Counted from the stretch's first letter, positions 1 through 7,425 are shown. The stretch is DNA of 15,059 nt from Dehalococcoidia bacterium UBA3254 (GCA_002362735.1 DEUU01000289.1:1-15059), one strand, 5' to 3'. A program made the numbers and translations. The notes: generated by a model not told the origin, from the sequence alone.

Positions 1-182
1 CCTGAATAATTGGATGTAGTTCCGACCCAGCCAGCCTGTAAATCTTTGGTCTCAATCCCGGCATCTTTTAAAGCTTCGTAAGCTGCATCAATGATCAGAT
101 CGTCAACACTCTTATCCCAGAGTTCTCCGAATTGAGTGCAGCCCATACCGATTATAGCTACTTTATCTTTAATACTTTCCAT
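1..182 (-). CDS. Thiolase, SCP-x/Ltp type (N-terminal 60 residues, cut by window edge)
   Basis: This gene runs off the left edge, so only the first 60 codons are visible. They begin at an ATG (180-182) preceded by a G-rich ribosome site. The start reads VAIIGMGCTQFGE, followed by DDLIIDAAYEALKDAGI and a WVGT motif. This is the usual N-terminus of the lipid-transfer-protein/SCP-x branch of thiolases, which cleave 3-oxoacyl-CoA or act as thiolase-fold aldolases. The catalytic Cys and His lie outside the window, so thiolase cannot be told from retro-aldolase. It starts 17 nt after the stop of the HMGS/DUF35 gene. That tight linkage matches the known thiolase-DUF35 partnership, in which the DUF35 protein docks on the thiolase and helps bind the CoA substrate. 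The family call is fairly firm; the reaction is open. Confidence 0.82.
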   Translation of the reverse strand, partial: MESIKDKVAIIGMGCTQFGELWDKSVDDLIIDAAYEALKDAGIETKDLQAGWVGTTSNYS

Positions 183-199
183 GTTAACTTGCCCCCGAT

Positions 200-1633
200 C
201 TAAATTTCACAGCGTAATGGCCTAACTTTCCAAAAATAATTATGGATACCTCTTCCTTCGTGCAATCTGCGGAAGGTCAACTCCATCGGCATCCCGATCT
301 TCAACTTCTGCGGATCACGGTCAGTTACCTTACTCCTGAATCGACAACCATCTTGAAAGTCGACTACACCCAACACTCCCGGGGTATCCAGATCGGTGGT
401 TCGTTCATCCCAGGCAAAAGTGAATAATGTACCTTTCTTATCCGCCAGCGGAAAATCTTCAAAATCATCTTTGGTCTGGCACCAGGCGCAAACCCTTTGC
501 ACAGGAAAATCAATCTGGACATGTCCACACTGGTGGCATTTACGACCCATGAATTGTAATACCTGCTTTCTATCTCTCCACAAGATGGGCAAAGAAGAAT
601 ACTGAGTCAACTCAGTTTCCACCGTCTTTTCCCATTCCATCAAATTGCGAAACTTTAAGTACCTGCCATAGCTGGGTATGAGCATCTTCGATTGTAAATG
701 TCTGGCAATGCCCCGCCTGTCTTTTAGAGTATTGATTATTGCTCCCACCTGCAGAATAAAGGCATCACAACCGTCACCATAGTTAAGCACCAGGATTTTG
801 TCACCCTGCTGCGCCTTCTCTAAAGCTGCCACCAGCATCATTGGAGCAAAGGCAGATCCGGTATTTCCTATTGTGTCGAACATCGGATCCTGGACCTGTG
901 TTTTCATATCGAAACCCAAAGTTTGAACCAGTTCTCGATGCCTCCTGTTCTCAGGTCCATATAGAACTACACGATTAAAATCTTTGGGTGACATATTCTT
1001 TTTCTTGAGTAACTCTGTGACTGAATCTCTGACCGTATCCAGATATCCCAGGCTGGCAAATCTTTCCTCCCAGGTCCTCAGATAAATATCTTCATCTCTT
1101 TTCCAATTATCGATAAAATCACTGGAAACAGAATAGATATCTGTTATGTCAGCGGCTGTCTCTGAATCACCGATTAAGAAAGCAGCTGCGCCATCTCCAA
1201 TGGTAGCTTCTAAACTTGAATCCGGCGCAGGCTGACGGCAATCAGATGCAACCACCAGGACCCTTTTTGCCGATCCACTTTTAACTGCATTTACAGCGGC
1301 TCTAATGGCGGCTGTACCCGCTCTTAATGAATTGGCGAAATCGGCAGTCAGTATTTCTTTTTTCAATCCCAAAATGGTCGCCAGAATACTGGCTGATTCT
1401 TTTTCCCTGTAGGGAGAAGTGGTGGATGCAAAATAAAGGCCATCGATACTATCATGTCCTTTCCACCTGGTGCAATCAACAGCAGCTTCTACGGCCATTG
1501 TCAAGCTATCTTCATCCCAATTTGCTACTGCCTTTTCTCCTTGAGCAAGTGGATTACCCCAGACCTGAGAAATTTTCTCTCTTTGTAATCGATATAAAGG
1601 TACGTAAGCACCAAATGATATTATGCCTACCAT
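200..1633 (-). CDS. HMG-CoA-synthase-like protein fused to a C-terminal DUF35 zinc-ribbon/OB domain
   Basis: The protein has 477 residues and starts at ATG 1633 behind an AAAGGGGGG ribosome site. Residues 1 to about 310 form a thiolase-fold 3-oxoacyl-ACP/HMG-CoA-synthase-like domain, with ANWDEDSLTMA near 37-47, IGDGAAAFLIGD at 145-156 and a GNTGS loop at 256-260. Residues about 350-477 are a DUF35 module: a zinc ribbon with C366/C369 and C382/C385, then an OB-fold segment. By my own alignment to archaeal HMG-CoA synthases, the catalytic Glu, Cys and His positions are occupied by T71, L103 (after S102) and Y225. Ordinary HMG-CoA synthesis is therefore unlikely. The fused DUF35 and the thiolase gene 17 nt downstream suggest a thiolase complex in which this protein is scaffold, substrate channel or a modified catalyst. 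It follows the B12-binding gene by 107 nt and is probably co-transcribed with it. Confidence 0.85.
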   Translation of the reverse strand: MVGIISFGAYVPLYRLQREKISQVWGNPLAQGEKAVANWDEDSLTMAVEAAVDCTRWKGHDSIDGLYFASTTSPYREKESASILATILGLKKEILTADFANSLRAGTAAIRAAVNAVKSGSAKRVLVVASDCRQPAPDSSLEATIGDGAAAFLIGDSETAADITDIYSVSSDFIDNWKRDEDIYLRTWEERFASLGYLDTVRDSVTELLKKKNMSPKDFNRVVLYGPENRRHRELVQTLGFDMKTQVQDPMFDTIGNTGSAFAPMMLVAALEKAQQGDKILVLNYGDGCDAFILQVGAIINTLKDRRGIARHLQSKMLIPSYGRYLKFRNLMEWEKTVETELTQYSSLPILWRDRKQVLQFMGRKCHQCGHVQIDFPVQRVCAWCQTKDDFEDFPLADKKGTLFTFAWDERTTDLDTPGVLGVVDFQDGCRFRSKVTDRDPQKLKIGMPMELTFRRLHEGRGIHNYFWKVRPLRCEI

Positions 1634-1740
1634 CTTCCCCCCTTTTATTAACCAAAAGTTAGAAATAATGTTTTTATGTAAAACCGATTTTTATAACCCA
1701 AAGGAAACTTAAACCATGAGTAAAATGTTTAGATTACGAT
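1634..1740. other. Intergenic gap between B12-binding subunit and HMGS/DUF35 genes
   Basis: These 107 nt between two minus-strand genes are AT-rich. I see no TTGACA-like -35 box and no strong hairpin with a T-run. The only clear element is the ribosome site just upstream of the 1633 start. Read-through from the mutase genes is the simplest reading. Confidence 0.4.
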
Positions 1741-2130
1741 TTATTTTACGTGGGAATGAATGTAATCTACTATGGTTTGCATTTCAGAACCGGGCAAAAA
1801 TACCTCGTTGACACCACCATCCTTAAGTTTCTCGGCATGTTGTCGCGCGATCGTTCCGCCCACGATTACAAGCTTATTACTAATACCTTTTTCCTTTGCC
1901 AGCCGCAATAACTCAAAGATCAGTTCGTAATTAGCTTCAAGGGTGCTGATACCAATAACGTCAACATTCTCTTTTTTAGCAACTTCGATAATCTCCGCCG
2001 GCCATTTGTAATGCCCCATATCAACGACGTCCATTCCAGCGTTTCTCAACGCTTCTGCAATAAGCCTTGCTCCTCTCGTATGAGCATCCAGTCCTATTTT
2101 TGTGATAAGTACTTTTATTTTACGTTCCAT
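1741..2130 (-). CDS. Cobalamin-binding small subunit of an acyl-CoA mutase
   Basis: This 129-residue protein is a stand-alone B12-binding domain, the partner that carries adenosylcobalamin for the adjacent large mutase subunit. The DxHxxG motif is complete (D15, H17, G20); H17 would be the lower axial ligand to cobalt. An SxL-type segment (S62-T-L64) and a GG pair (G91-G92) follow in the usual places. The length matches other split mutase small subunits. I chose ATG 2130 rather than the TTG 15 nt upstream because an ideal GGAGGGG ribosome site sits 6 nt before the ATG, and the TTG would fall on that site. The start overlaps the large-subunit stop as TAATG, which implies translational coupling and roughly equal synthesis. 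It could serve any member of the methylmalonyl-, isobutyryl- or hydroxyisobutyryl-CoA mutase family; the large subunit sets the substrate. Confidence 0.93.
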   Translation of the reverse strand: MERKIKVLITKIGLDAHTRGARLIAEALRNAGMDVVDMGHYKWPAEIIEVAKKENVDVIGISTLEANYELIFELLRLAKEKGISNKLVIVGGTIARQHAEKLKDGGVNEVFLPGSEMQTIVDYIHSHVK

Positions 2131-3749
2131 TATTTTCCCCTCCAATCAAAAGGTGACTGAATTGTATTAAAAGGATCATAACTTGCACCGTACGCTTCAC
2201 GGATGGTGCCCCAGATTTCTCCAGAAGTAGCGTAGGATTGATAGGCTTTAATTATGGCGGGAATCAAATTATATCTTTCACCCTTTTTTGCTTCCTGGTA
2301 GAGATGATTGATAGCGGCTTTAACTTTTTCGTTATCTCGCGATTTCTTAAATTCAGTCATCTTTTTAGATAACTCTTCTGAGACGCTAGGTGGTGCTTCA
2401 GATATCGGTACGGGGATTTCCTGTTCAGGCGGAATGACCATTTCGTTCACGCCGATTAATATTTTTTTCTTGGTTTTCAAATCCTCGTCATCTTTATAAA
2501 TAGTCTTGTTCCACAGGTCCTCCATCCACCCTTTATTGATAGCAGCCCACAGCCCACCCATCTTTTCTATCTCATCCCAGCACTGGTAGGCTCGTTTCTC
2601 AATCTCTTTAGTCAGGTTCTCAATGTAATAAGACCCTCCCAGCGGATCTACGGTATCTGTGGCTCCTGATTCATAAGCTACAATGGCTTGAGTTGAAAAC
2701 GCCAGCCTGAATGCTTGATCTGACGGCTCGCAGATAGGCTCATCATACGTAGACATATCAATCGCTGAGCAACCTCCCAGCACCCCTGCCAGACAGGCCA
2801 GGGTTCCCCGAATTACGTTATTAAGTGGTTGCTGATAGGTCAATGAGATGCCTGAAGTTTTGACCGGCAGGATCAGGGTATATGACCGTTCTTCTTTAGC
2901 TCCATAATCCTTAGCCATTTTAGCCCACATCTTTCTCATAGCACGCATTTTGGCTATTTCTTCAAAGATCTTCGTGCCGACTGAGACCGGTGTATATATC
3001 TTGCTGGCAAAATCATCAAACACCAGGCCCCGATCATATAATTTACTGAATATTTCTTTAAAATTAGCAAAAAGTATGGCTAGTTCCCAACCAATATCTA
3101 TCCCGCATTCTCGAAGGTTGTTACTGGTTAAAGCAAACCTTAAAGATAATTTATTGCGGGCAAAATATTCGATTATATCGACTACGGCCTTCATCCCAAG
3201 CTCGAGTGGATGCATATCATCGTTTCCAAAAACTACAGTTAGAGGAGACCCTCCGGTTCCGCCTCTAATTTTTGAAAATTCGATACCCTGTTTCTCCAGA
3301 TGAGCAAAAAGCAGACACTGAGTCAGTACCCCGGGTACGCCCCAATTTGAAAATGTAATGCTCTGGTTTTGAAGAGGGATTCCCTCAAATAGATCTTCCA
3401 TATCTCTGATATTACTGAGCGCTACTCCTACGACACCGCCTTCATTGCGGGCCAGGGGATGATCATGATCGATAGGGATATAGCTGGGTCTATCTGCGAT
3501 GATACTCAATCCACCCTTTTGTCCTCGAGCCATGTGGTCTTTTAGCATTTTATTAGTGTTCGCAGCGGAACCGAAACCGCAGGTCTGGTGCCGCGTAAAT
3601 TCTCTCAATCTGTATCCATGCTCATAAAAACCCCTGGCATAAGGATAATGAGCAGGATCACCCAGATCTCTGGAATAATCAAAATCCTTTATGTCATCTG
3701 GTGTATATAGTTCCTTAATATCAAGACCCCAATCTGTTTTTCTTTCCAT
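2130..3749 (-). CDS. Large (catalytic) subunit of a divergent B12-dependent acyl-CoA mutase
   Basis: The protein has 539 residues and is the TIM-barrel catalytic part of a methylmalonyl-CoA-mutase-family enzyme, with the B12 domain on a separate gene. Family landmarks are clear: ARGQKGGLSIIADRPS near 74-89, DMEDLFEGIPL near 117-126, EIAKMRAMRKMWAKM near 264-278, KTSGISLTYQQPLNNV near 297-312 and ESGATDTVDPLGGSYYIE near 360-377. Against Propionibacterium methylmalonyl-CoA mutase the key substrate residues are changed: the Tyr89 position is T56, His244 is N211, and the Gln197/Arg207 segment is replaced by an unrelated stretch around 165-180. The substrate is therefore probably neither methylmalonyl-CoA nor isobutyryl-CoA. 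I placed the start at ATG 3749, 5 nt after AGGAGG; the TTG one codon earlier is too close to that site. No GTPase chaperone gene (MeaB/ArgK type) is in the window. Confidence 0.88.
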   Translation of the reverse strand: MERKTDWGLDIKELYTPDDIKDFDYSRDLGDPAHYPYARGFYEHGYRLREFTRHQTCGFGSAANTNKMLKDHMARGQKGGLSIIADRPSYIPIDHDHPLARNEGGVVGVALSNIRDMEDLFEGIPLQNQSITFSNWGVPGVLTQCLLFAHLEKQGIEFSKIRGGTGGSPLTVVFGNDDMHPLELGMKAVVDIIEYFARNKLSLRFALTSNNLRECGIDIGWELAILFANFKEIFSKLYDRGLVFDDFASKIYTPVSVGTKIFEEIAKMRAMRKMWAKMAKDYGAKEERSYTLILPVKTSGISLTYQQPLNNVIRGTLACLAGVLGGCSAIDMSTYDEPICEPSDQAFRLAFSTQAIVAYESGATDTVDPLGGSYYIENLTKEIEKRAYQCWDEIEKMGGLWAAINKGWMEDLWNKTIYKDDEDLKTKKKILIGVNEMVIPPEQEIPVPISEAPPSVSEELSKKMTEFKKSRDNEKVKAAINHLYQEAKKGERYNLIPAIIKAYQSYATSGEIWGTIREAYGASYDPFNTIQSPFDWRGK

Positions 3750-3840
3750 CAACTCCTCCTTTTGATAACAATAAATTAATAGATATTTTGACTTATTTTA
3801 TTATTAAAAAACAAATTTATTCCGTGAAAAGTTTTTAATC

Positions 3841-3849
3841 TGGTATAAT
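3841..3849 (+). promoter_or_regulatory. Possible extended -10 promoter for the methyltransferase gene
   Basis: TGGTATAAT at 3841-3849 matches the extended -10 consensus on the plus strand, about 160 nt before the TTG start at 4008. No good -35 box lies upstream, as is allowed for extended -10 promoters. A second TATAAT at 3918-3923 is nearer the gene but also lacks a convincing -35. Either could be used. Confidence 0.33.
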
Positions 3850-3913
3850 GGTTGAATCCCTGACATAAAAACAGAAATCTGAGCTGGCAAATAACTTTTT
3901 AAGATTGTAAACT

Positions 3914-3950
3914 TGTATATAATGTACTATACAACTATTTATTTGTCAAG
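3914..3950 (-). promoter_or_regulatory. Promoter/operator box of the mutase operon, shared with the dehydrogenase gene
   Basis: On the minus strand, TTGACA (3949-3944) is followed after 17 nt by TACATT (3926-3921), giving a leader of about 160 nt before the mutase start. The 37-nt stretch matches 5075-5111 (plus strand, before the dehydrogenase gene) at 32 of 37 positions, including the spacer. A 7-bp inverted repeat, TTGTATA / TATACAA with an 8-nt spacer (3913-3934), overlaps the -10 and would suit a dimeric repressor. The -10 also overlaps a plus-strand TATAAT (3918-3923), so a regulator bound here could affect both directions. Confidence 0.62.
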
Positions 3951-4007
3951 CGAAGCAATTTCAGTAATAATGATATGTAAACCTGTACCACAGACAGGAG
4001 TTTCCAC

Positions 4008-4829
4008 TTGCAAAAAATAATTGCCTCAAAACAGGTCATTGAACAAATCTTTAGCAATGCGGCAAGGGCATACGACCGCGTCGGGCCGAACATATTTACC
4101 CAATTCGGAGAACGCCTGGTTAAAGAAATGCCTCTTCTGCCCGGCGCGCGCGTTCTGGATATTGCTACTGGTACGGGCGCAGTCCTGTTTCCACTGGCTC
4201 GGCGTGTTGGACCGGAGGGGAATATTGTTGGTATTGACCTGTCCAGTGCCATGCTACTGGAGGCAAAAAGAGCTGCAGATGAAAAATGTCTGGCCAACAT
4301 TGAATTATGTAAAATGGATGCCGAGCGACTCGAATTCCCGAACCAATCTTTTGACGCGGTTACTTGCGCTTTTGCATTATTTTTCTTTCCTAATATGTAT
4401 GCCGCATTGAGCGAGATGTACCGTGTCTGCAAACCAGGTGGTTGTATTGCCATAACATTGTTTAATAAGACACCAGCGCCTTTTGATCCGGGCTGGCCTA
4501 TTTTATTAGAGCAATTTATGACCTATAGTATTGGAGTAAAGATGCCACAACAGGTCGCCTATACAACTCAGGAGGTAGAGACTTTACTCAGCCGGTCTGG
4601 ATTCAATTCCATCCAGATGCAGACCGAGATAAATGAGATTATATTTGCAAACCTGGAAGATTGGTGGGCGTTTCAACTCACTTCAGGATCAAGTGCAACC
4701 ATCATGGGCATGGATAAAAAGTTACGTGCACAATTCAAGGATGAGTATCTTGCCAAATTGCGCAGCCGGGTTCACCAGGATGGGTTACACCTTTCCCTGT
4801 CAGTAATCTACGCATTAGCAAAACGATAG
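4008..4829 (+). CDS. Class I SAM-dependent methyltransferase (UbiE/Methyltransf_11 type)
   Basis: The 273-residue protein has a Rossmann-like methyltransferase core. Motif I is VLDIATGTGAV (49-59), an acidic ribose-binding segment GIDLSSAM lies at 75-82, MDAERLEFPNQSFDAV at 103-118 is the usual segment before strand 4, and RVCKPGG at 139-145 ends the core. The C-terminal 120 residues are a variable cap that would choose the substrate, which I cannot identify. I accept a TTG start at 4008 because AGGAG lies 7 nt upstream and no in-frame ATG occurs near the N-terminus of the domain. It stands alone on the plus strand, divergent from the mutase operon and sharing its regulatory region. It may modify a pathway intermediate, a quinone or a cofactor; nothing in the sequence decides. 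Its codons look slightly more GC-rich than its neighbours. Confidence 0.85.
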   Translation: MQKIIASKQVIEQIFSNAARAYDRVGPNIFTQFGERLVKEMPLLPGARVLDIATGTGAVLFPLARRVGPEGNIVGIDLSSAMLLEAKRAADEKCLANIELCKMDAERLEFPNQSFDAVTCAFALFFFPNMYAALSEMYRVCKPGGCIAITLFNKTPAPFDPGWPILLEQFMTYSIGVKMPQQVAYTTQEVETLLSRSGFNSIQMQTEINEIIFANLEDWWAFQLTSGSSATIMGMDKKLRAQFKDEYLAKLRSRVHQDGLHLSLSVIYALAKR

Positions 4830-4885
4830 CAACCCGAAATGCCTCTAAAACCGTCCGATCCAGGGTAATATTATTTTCTTCACGT

Positions 4886-5226
4886 CTACAAGTTCTTTAA
4901 AACCGGAATGTTTCTATTTAAATATTGTTTAAGCGAACTTAACTCCTTCAATCTTTCATCCTCATCGAGGGTATATGCGAAATTATAAAAGTTTTAGAAC
5001 AAAGTCAATGAGGGTTGCTCCGAAGTACTGAATCAGACCTGCAATTAATCCAGAAAAGCCTTTGCAACTTAATTCTTGACAATCAATTAGTTGTATTGTA
5101 CATTATCTACATAATCACCATATAATCGTTTATGTTCGTCGTATTTGTCCATCTCCCGGTTTAAATTAAGAGTAATATATTTTCCTGATGCTATCAAATG
5201 CTGGTACTTCTGGAAAAGATAAATTG
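4886..5226 (-). pseudogene. Possible decayed minus-strand gene of unknown family
   Basis: Three consecutive open stretches read like protein. The first (5226-5087) includes NREMDKYDEHKRLYGDY, the second (about 5097-4986) includes GFSGLIAGLIQYFGATL, and the third (4993-4886) includes TLDEDERLKELSSLKQYL and ends at a TAG. The outer two share a frame, so one shift in and one shift back would join them into about 110 residues. No start codon with a ribosome site is evident and I cannot match a family. Chance open frames in AT-rich DNA are a real alternative. Confidence 0.2.
5075..5111 (+). promoter_or_regulatory. Promoter/operator box of the 3-hydroxyacyl-CoA dehydrogenase gene
   Basis: TTGACA (5076-5081), a 17-nt spacer and TACATT (5099-5104) form a good sigma-70-type promoter on the plus strand. 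Transcription would begin near 5111, leaving a leader of about 125 nt. The box is 32/37 identical to the mutase promoter at 3950-3914. The conserved core, TGTA then 12 nt then TACA, overlaps spacer and -10 in both copies and is the likely operator. Confidence 0.62.
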
Positions 5227-5237
5227 AGGAGCAAAAT

Positions 5238-6089
5238 ATGGAAATTAAAAAAATTGGTGTCGTGGGATGTGGGGTCATGGGTTCAGGTATTGTGCAGGTC
5301 TGCGCCCAATCAGGTTATCAGGTGACAGTCTCAGAGTTAAGCCAGGAACTATTGAATAATGGAATAGCTTGGATTAATAAGTTCCTATCCAGGGGTGTTG
5401 AGTTAGGTAAAGTGACTCTTCAAAACAAAGAATCCACTCTAGCTCGTATTAAGGGTACAACCGATTTGAAAGATTTATCTGACTGTGATCTGGTAATAGA
5501 AGCTATTAATGAGGTGATGCCGCTCAAGAAGAAAATATTTAGTGAGCTTGATAAAATCTGTCCCCAGCATACTATTCTGGCCACCAATACTTCAGTCCTG
5601 TGTATCATCGAAATAGCTTCAGCAACCAGCAGAAGAGAAAAAGTTTTAGGGTTACATTTTTGCAATCCCGTTCCCCTGATGAGATTGGTTGAAGTAGTGA
5701 AAACAGTGGCTACCAGTGACGAGACTCTTGAAATTGGCAAGGAATTTTGTAAGTCAATTGGAAAAGAAACCCTGATAGCGAAAGATACTCCTGGATTCAT
5801 TATTAATCGGTTGCAGACACCCTATATCATTGCGGCCATCAAGATGTATGAAGCGGGTATCGCCAGCAAAGAGGATATCGATAAAGCCGCAAAACTGGGC
5901 TTGAACTTTCCAATGGGACCGTTTGAGGTACTTGATCTCGGTGCTCTTCAAGCTTTCTACGATGGCACACGTGCTATGTATGAAGAACTGCTGGATCCGG
6001 CTTATGCTCCTCCGCCTTTATTGAAAAGAATGCTTAATGCCGGTTTTTTGGGGCGAAAAGTCGGAAAGGGTTTTTACGAATATAAATAA
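5238..6089 (+). CDS. 3-hydroxyacyl-CoA dehydrogenase (NAD-dependent)
   Basis: The enzyme oxidises a 3-hydroxyacyl-CoA to the 3-oxoacyl-CoA with NAD+, the step before thiolytic cleavage. At 283 residues it is a normal single-function enzyme. The N-terminal Rossmann domain shows GxGxxG (G10, G12, G15) and an acidic residue, E33, where NAD-specific enzymes carry one. The catalytic set is complete and evenly offset from the human enzyme: S119 (NTS), H140 (GLHFCNP), E152 (VEVV) and N190 (GFIINR). The C-terminal domain has FPMGPFEVLDLGAL at 224-237 and ends in GRKVGKGFYEYK. The start is ATG 5238 with GAGGAG 6 nt upstream. The gene is monocistronic and converges on the CoA-transferase operon, but it shares its promoter box with the mutase operon, which ties it to that pathway. 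Paa/FadB/Hbd-type paralogues look alike; chain preference is not readable. Confidence 0.93.
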   Translation: MEIKKIGVVGCGVMGSGIVQVCAQSGYQVTVSELSQELLNNGIAWINKFLSRGVELGKVTLQNKESTLARIKGTTDLKDLSDCDLVIEAINEVMPLKKKIFSELDKICPQHTILATNTSVLCIIEIASATSRREKVLGLHFCNPVPLMRLVEVVKTVATSDETLEIGKEFCKSIGKETLIAKDTPGFIINRLQTPYIIAAIKMYEAGIASKEDIDKAAKLGLNFPMGPFEVLDLGALQAFYDGTRAMYEELLDPAYAPPPLLKRMLNAGFLGRKVGKGFYEYK

Positions 6090-6095
6090 AGAGAA

Positions 6096-6120
6096 TTATC
6101 TTTCATCAACTCTAAGATAA
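6096..6120. terminator. Weak inverted repeat between convergent genes
   Basis: TTATCTT (6096-6102) and AAGATAA (6114-6120) form a 7-bp AT-rich stem with an 11-nt loop in the 106-nt gap between the dehydrogenase stop and the CoA-transferase stop. There is no clear T-run on either side, so it is a poor intrinsic terminator. It is listed because it is the only hairpin in the gap. Confidence 0.25.
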
Positions 6121-6195
6121 AGAAATCTTCTGGAAACAATATTATGAAATTATGAAATCTAACCCGGATTTTACTTGAATAAGACCGAATCCATC

Positions 6196-7410
6196 CTATT
6201 CAAAAACTCCCTCATTTAATAGATTAATGAATTCCTCATCGGTCATTCCCAGAATTTCGGTTGCGACATATTCTGTGTCTTCTCCCAAAAGCGGAGACCT
6301 TTGCATCTTTACCGGGTTCTCTGACAGCATGAAAGATGAACGAAAACTGGTTATCCGGCCCATTTCGGGATGATCTATAGTCTCACAAAATCCACTTTCT
6401 CTAAAGTAAGGCTCCTGGGATAATCCATCGCCATTAAACATCACATCGGCAGTAACCCCAGCTTTTTGCAGGGTTATCTTAATTTCCTGAGGGGAACGGG
6501 CTATTGTCCATTCTCCGATTAATTGATCTAATTGATCCTCATTCTGTTTTCTCGCCAGGAAAGTGCTAAATCTTGGGTCATTCGCCAAATCCAATTTTTC
6601 CATGGCAGAACATAAAGACAGCCATTCATCGTCATTAAAGACAGCGATAGTACACCATCTATCCTCGCCCTTACAATGATAAGCGTTATGCGGAGAGGCA
6701 AAGGTAGCCCGATTTCCTGTAGAACTGACTGGCCGCCCATTCGCCGTAAAATCCAGAATCATGGAAGAAAGAAACTGAGGCCCGGTCTCAATTTGTGAAA
6801 TATCCAGGTACGTTCCCTGACCAGTTTCCCTGCGGTGCTCAAGGGCAGAGAGAACTCCTACCAGGGCATACCACGGACTGATAAAATCAGGATAAGGAGT
6901 CAAAGAGGTTTGGGGAGCCTGGTCAGCCTGGCCAGTAGCCCTGATAAAACCCACCATAGCCTGCATTAAGCTACCCATACCTCGCTGTTTGGACAGAGGG
7001 CCGGTTTGACCTTGCATCGATCCGCTTACCATGATAATATCCGGCCTCACCTTGGATAAATCTTCATATGCGAGTCCCCACTTTGCCACAATTCCAGGTG
7101 AAAAACCGTCTAAAAAAATATCTGCTCGATGCACCAGACGATTTAAGATTCCCACTGCCTTTGGCTGAGTGAGATTGAGAGATATACTGTATTTATACGA
7201 ATTAAGGTGGCTGAAGAGGCCACTACGATTGACTCCCGGCTTACCATCAGGAAATGGCGAAGATACCCTGAAAACATCAGGGTGGGTTTTTGACTCTACT
7301 TTAATTACCTCTGCCCCGTATTCACCCAATATCTTACCCAATAAAGGTGTCATGATATAAGCAGATAATTCGACGACTTTAATCCCTTCCAGACATTGTT
7401 CACTTTGCAC
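6196..7410 (-). CDS. Class III (CaiB/BaiF) CoA-transferase with catalytic Asp
   Basis: The 404-residue protein belongs to the formyl-CoA transferase/CaiB/BaiF family, which moves CoA from a donor thioester to a carboxylate through an aspartyl-CoA thioester. The N-terminus EGIKVVELSAYIMTPLLGKILGEYGAEVIKVE (8-39) is typical, and D175 in YPDFISPW aligns with the catalytic Asp169 of formyl-CoA transferase. The small domain and the C-terminal SPLLGEDTEY (372-381) are present. The start is GTG 7410, with AGGAG 6 nt upstream. It begins 15 nt after the stop of a second, divergent family member, so the two are translated from one message. A two-subunit transferase of the BbsEF or succinyl-CoA:malate type, with this chain as the catalytic one, is likely. 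The related reaction of this fold, alpha-methylacyl-CoA racemisation, cannot be excluded. Confidence 0.88.
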   Translation of the reverse strand: MQSEQCLEGIKVVELSAYIMTPLLGKILGEYGAEVIKVESKTHPDVFRVSSPFPDGKPGVNRSGLFSHLNSYKYSISLNLTQPKAVGILNRLVHRADIFLDGFSPGIVAKWGLAYEDLSKVRPDIIMVSGSMQGQTGPLSKQRGMGSLMQAMVGFIRATGQADQAPQTSLTPYPDFISPWYALVGVLSALEHRRETGQGTYLDISQIETGPQFLSSMILDFTANGRPVSSTGNRATFASPHNAYHCKGEDRWCTIAVFNDDEWLSLCSAMEKLDLANDPRFSTFLARKQNEDQLDQLIGEWTIARSPQEIKITLQKAGVTADVMFNGDGLSQEPYFRESGFCETIDHPEMGRITSFRSSFMLSENPVKMQRSPLLGEDTEYVATEILGMTDEEFINLLNEGVFE

Positions 7411-7425
7411 CTGCGTCTCCTGTTT

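Larger units (their letters stand above)
4830..5237. other. 408-nt intergenic region before the dehydrogenase gene
   Basis: The right part holds the shared promoter box (5075-5111) and a leader of about 125 nt ending in GAGGAG at 5226-5231. I see no strong terminator for the methyltransferase gene. On the minus strand, three protein-like reading frames follow each other: about 5226-5087, 5097-4986 and 4993-4886. The first and last are in the same frame and the middle one is shifted. They might be remains of a decayed gene, but I recognise no family and the promoter box overlaps the first junction. Confidence 0.4.

Noticed and set aside
2131..2145. TTG at 2145 as the start of the B12-binding subunit
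   Set aside because: It sits on the ribosome site itself; ATG 2130 has ideal spacing and a TAATG overlap with the upstream stop.
3750..3752. TTG as the start of the mutase large subunit
   Set aside because: It lies only 2 nt from the AGGAGG site; the ATG one codon later has proper spacing.
3935..4453. 172-codon minus-strand open frame
   Set aside because: It lies antisense to the methyltransferase gene, whose motifs are clear; the translation is Ser/Arg/Ala-rich with no recognisable domain.
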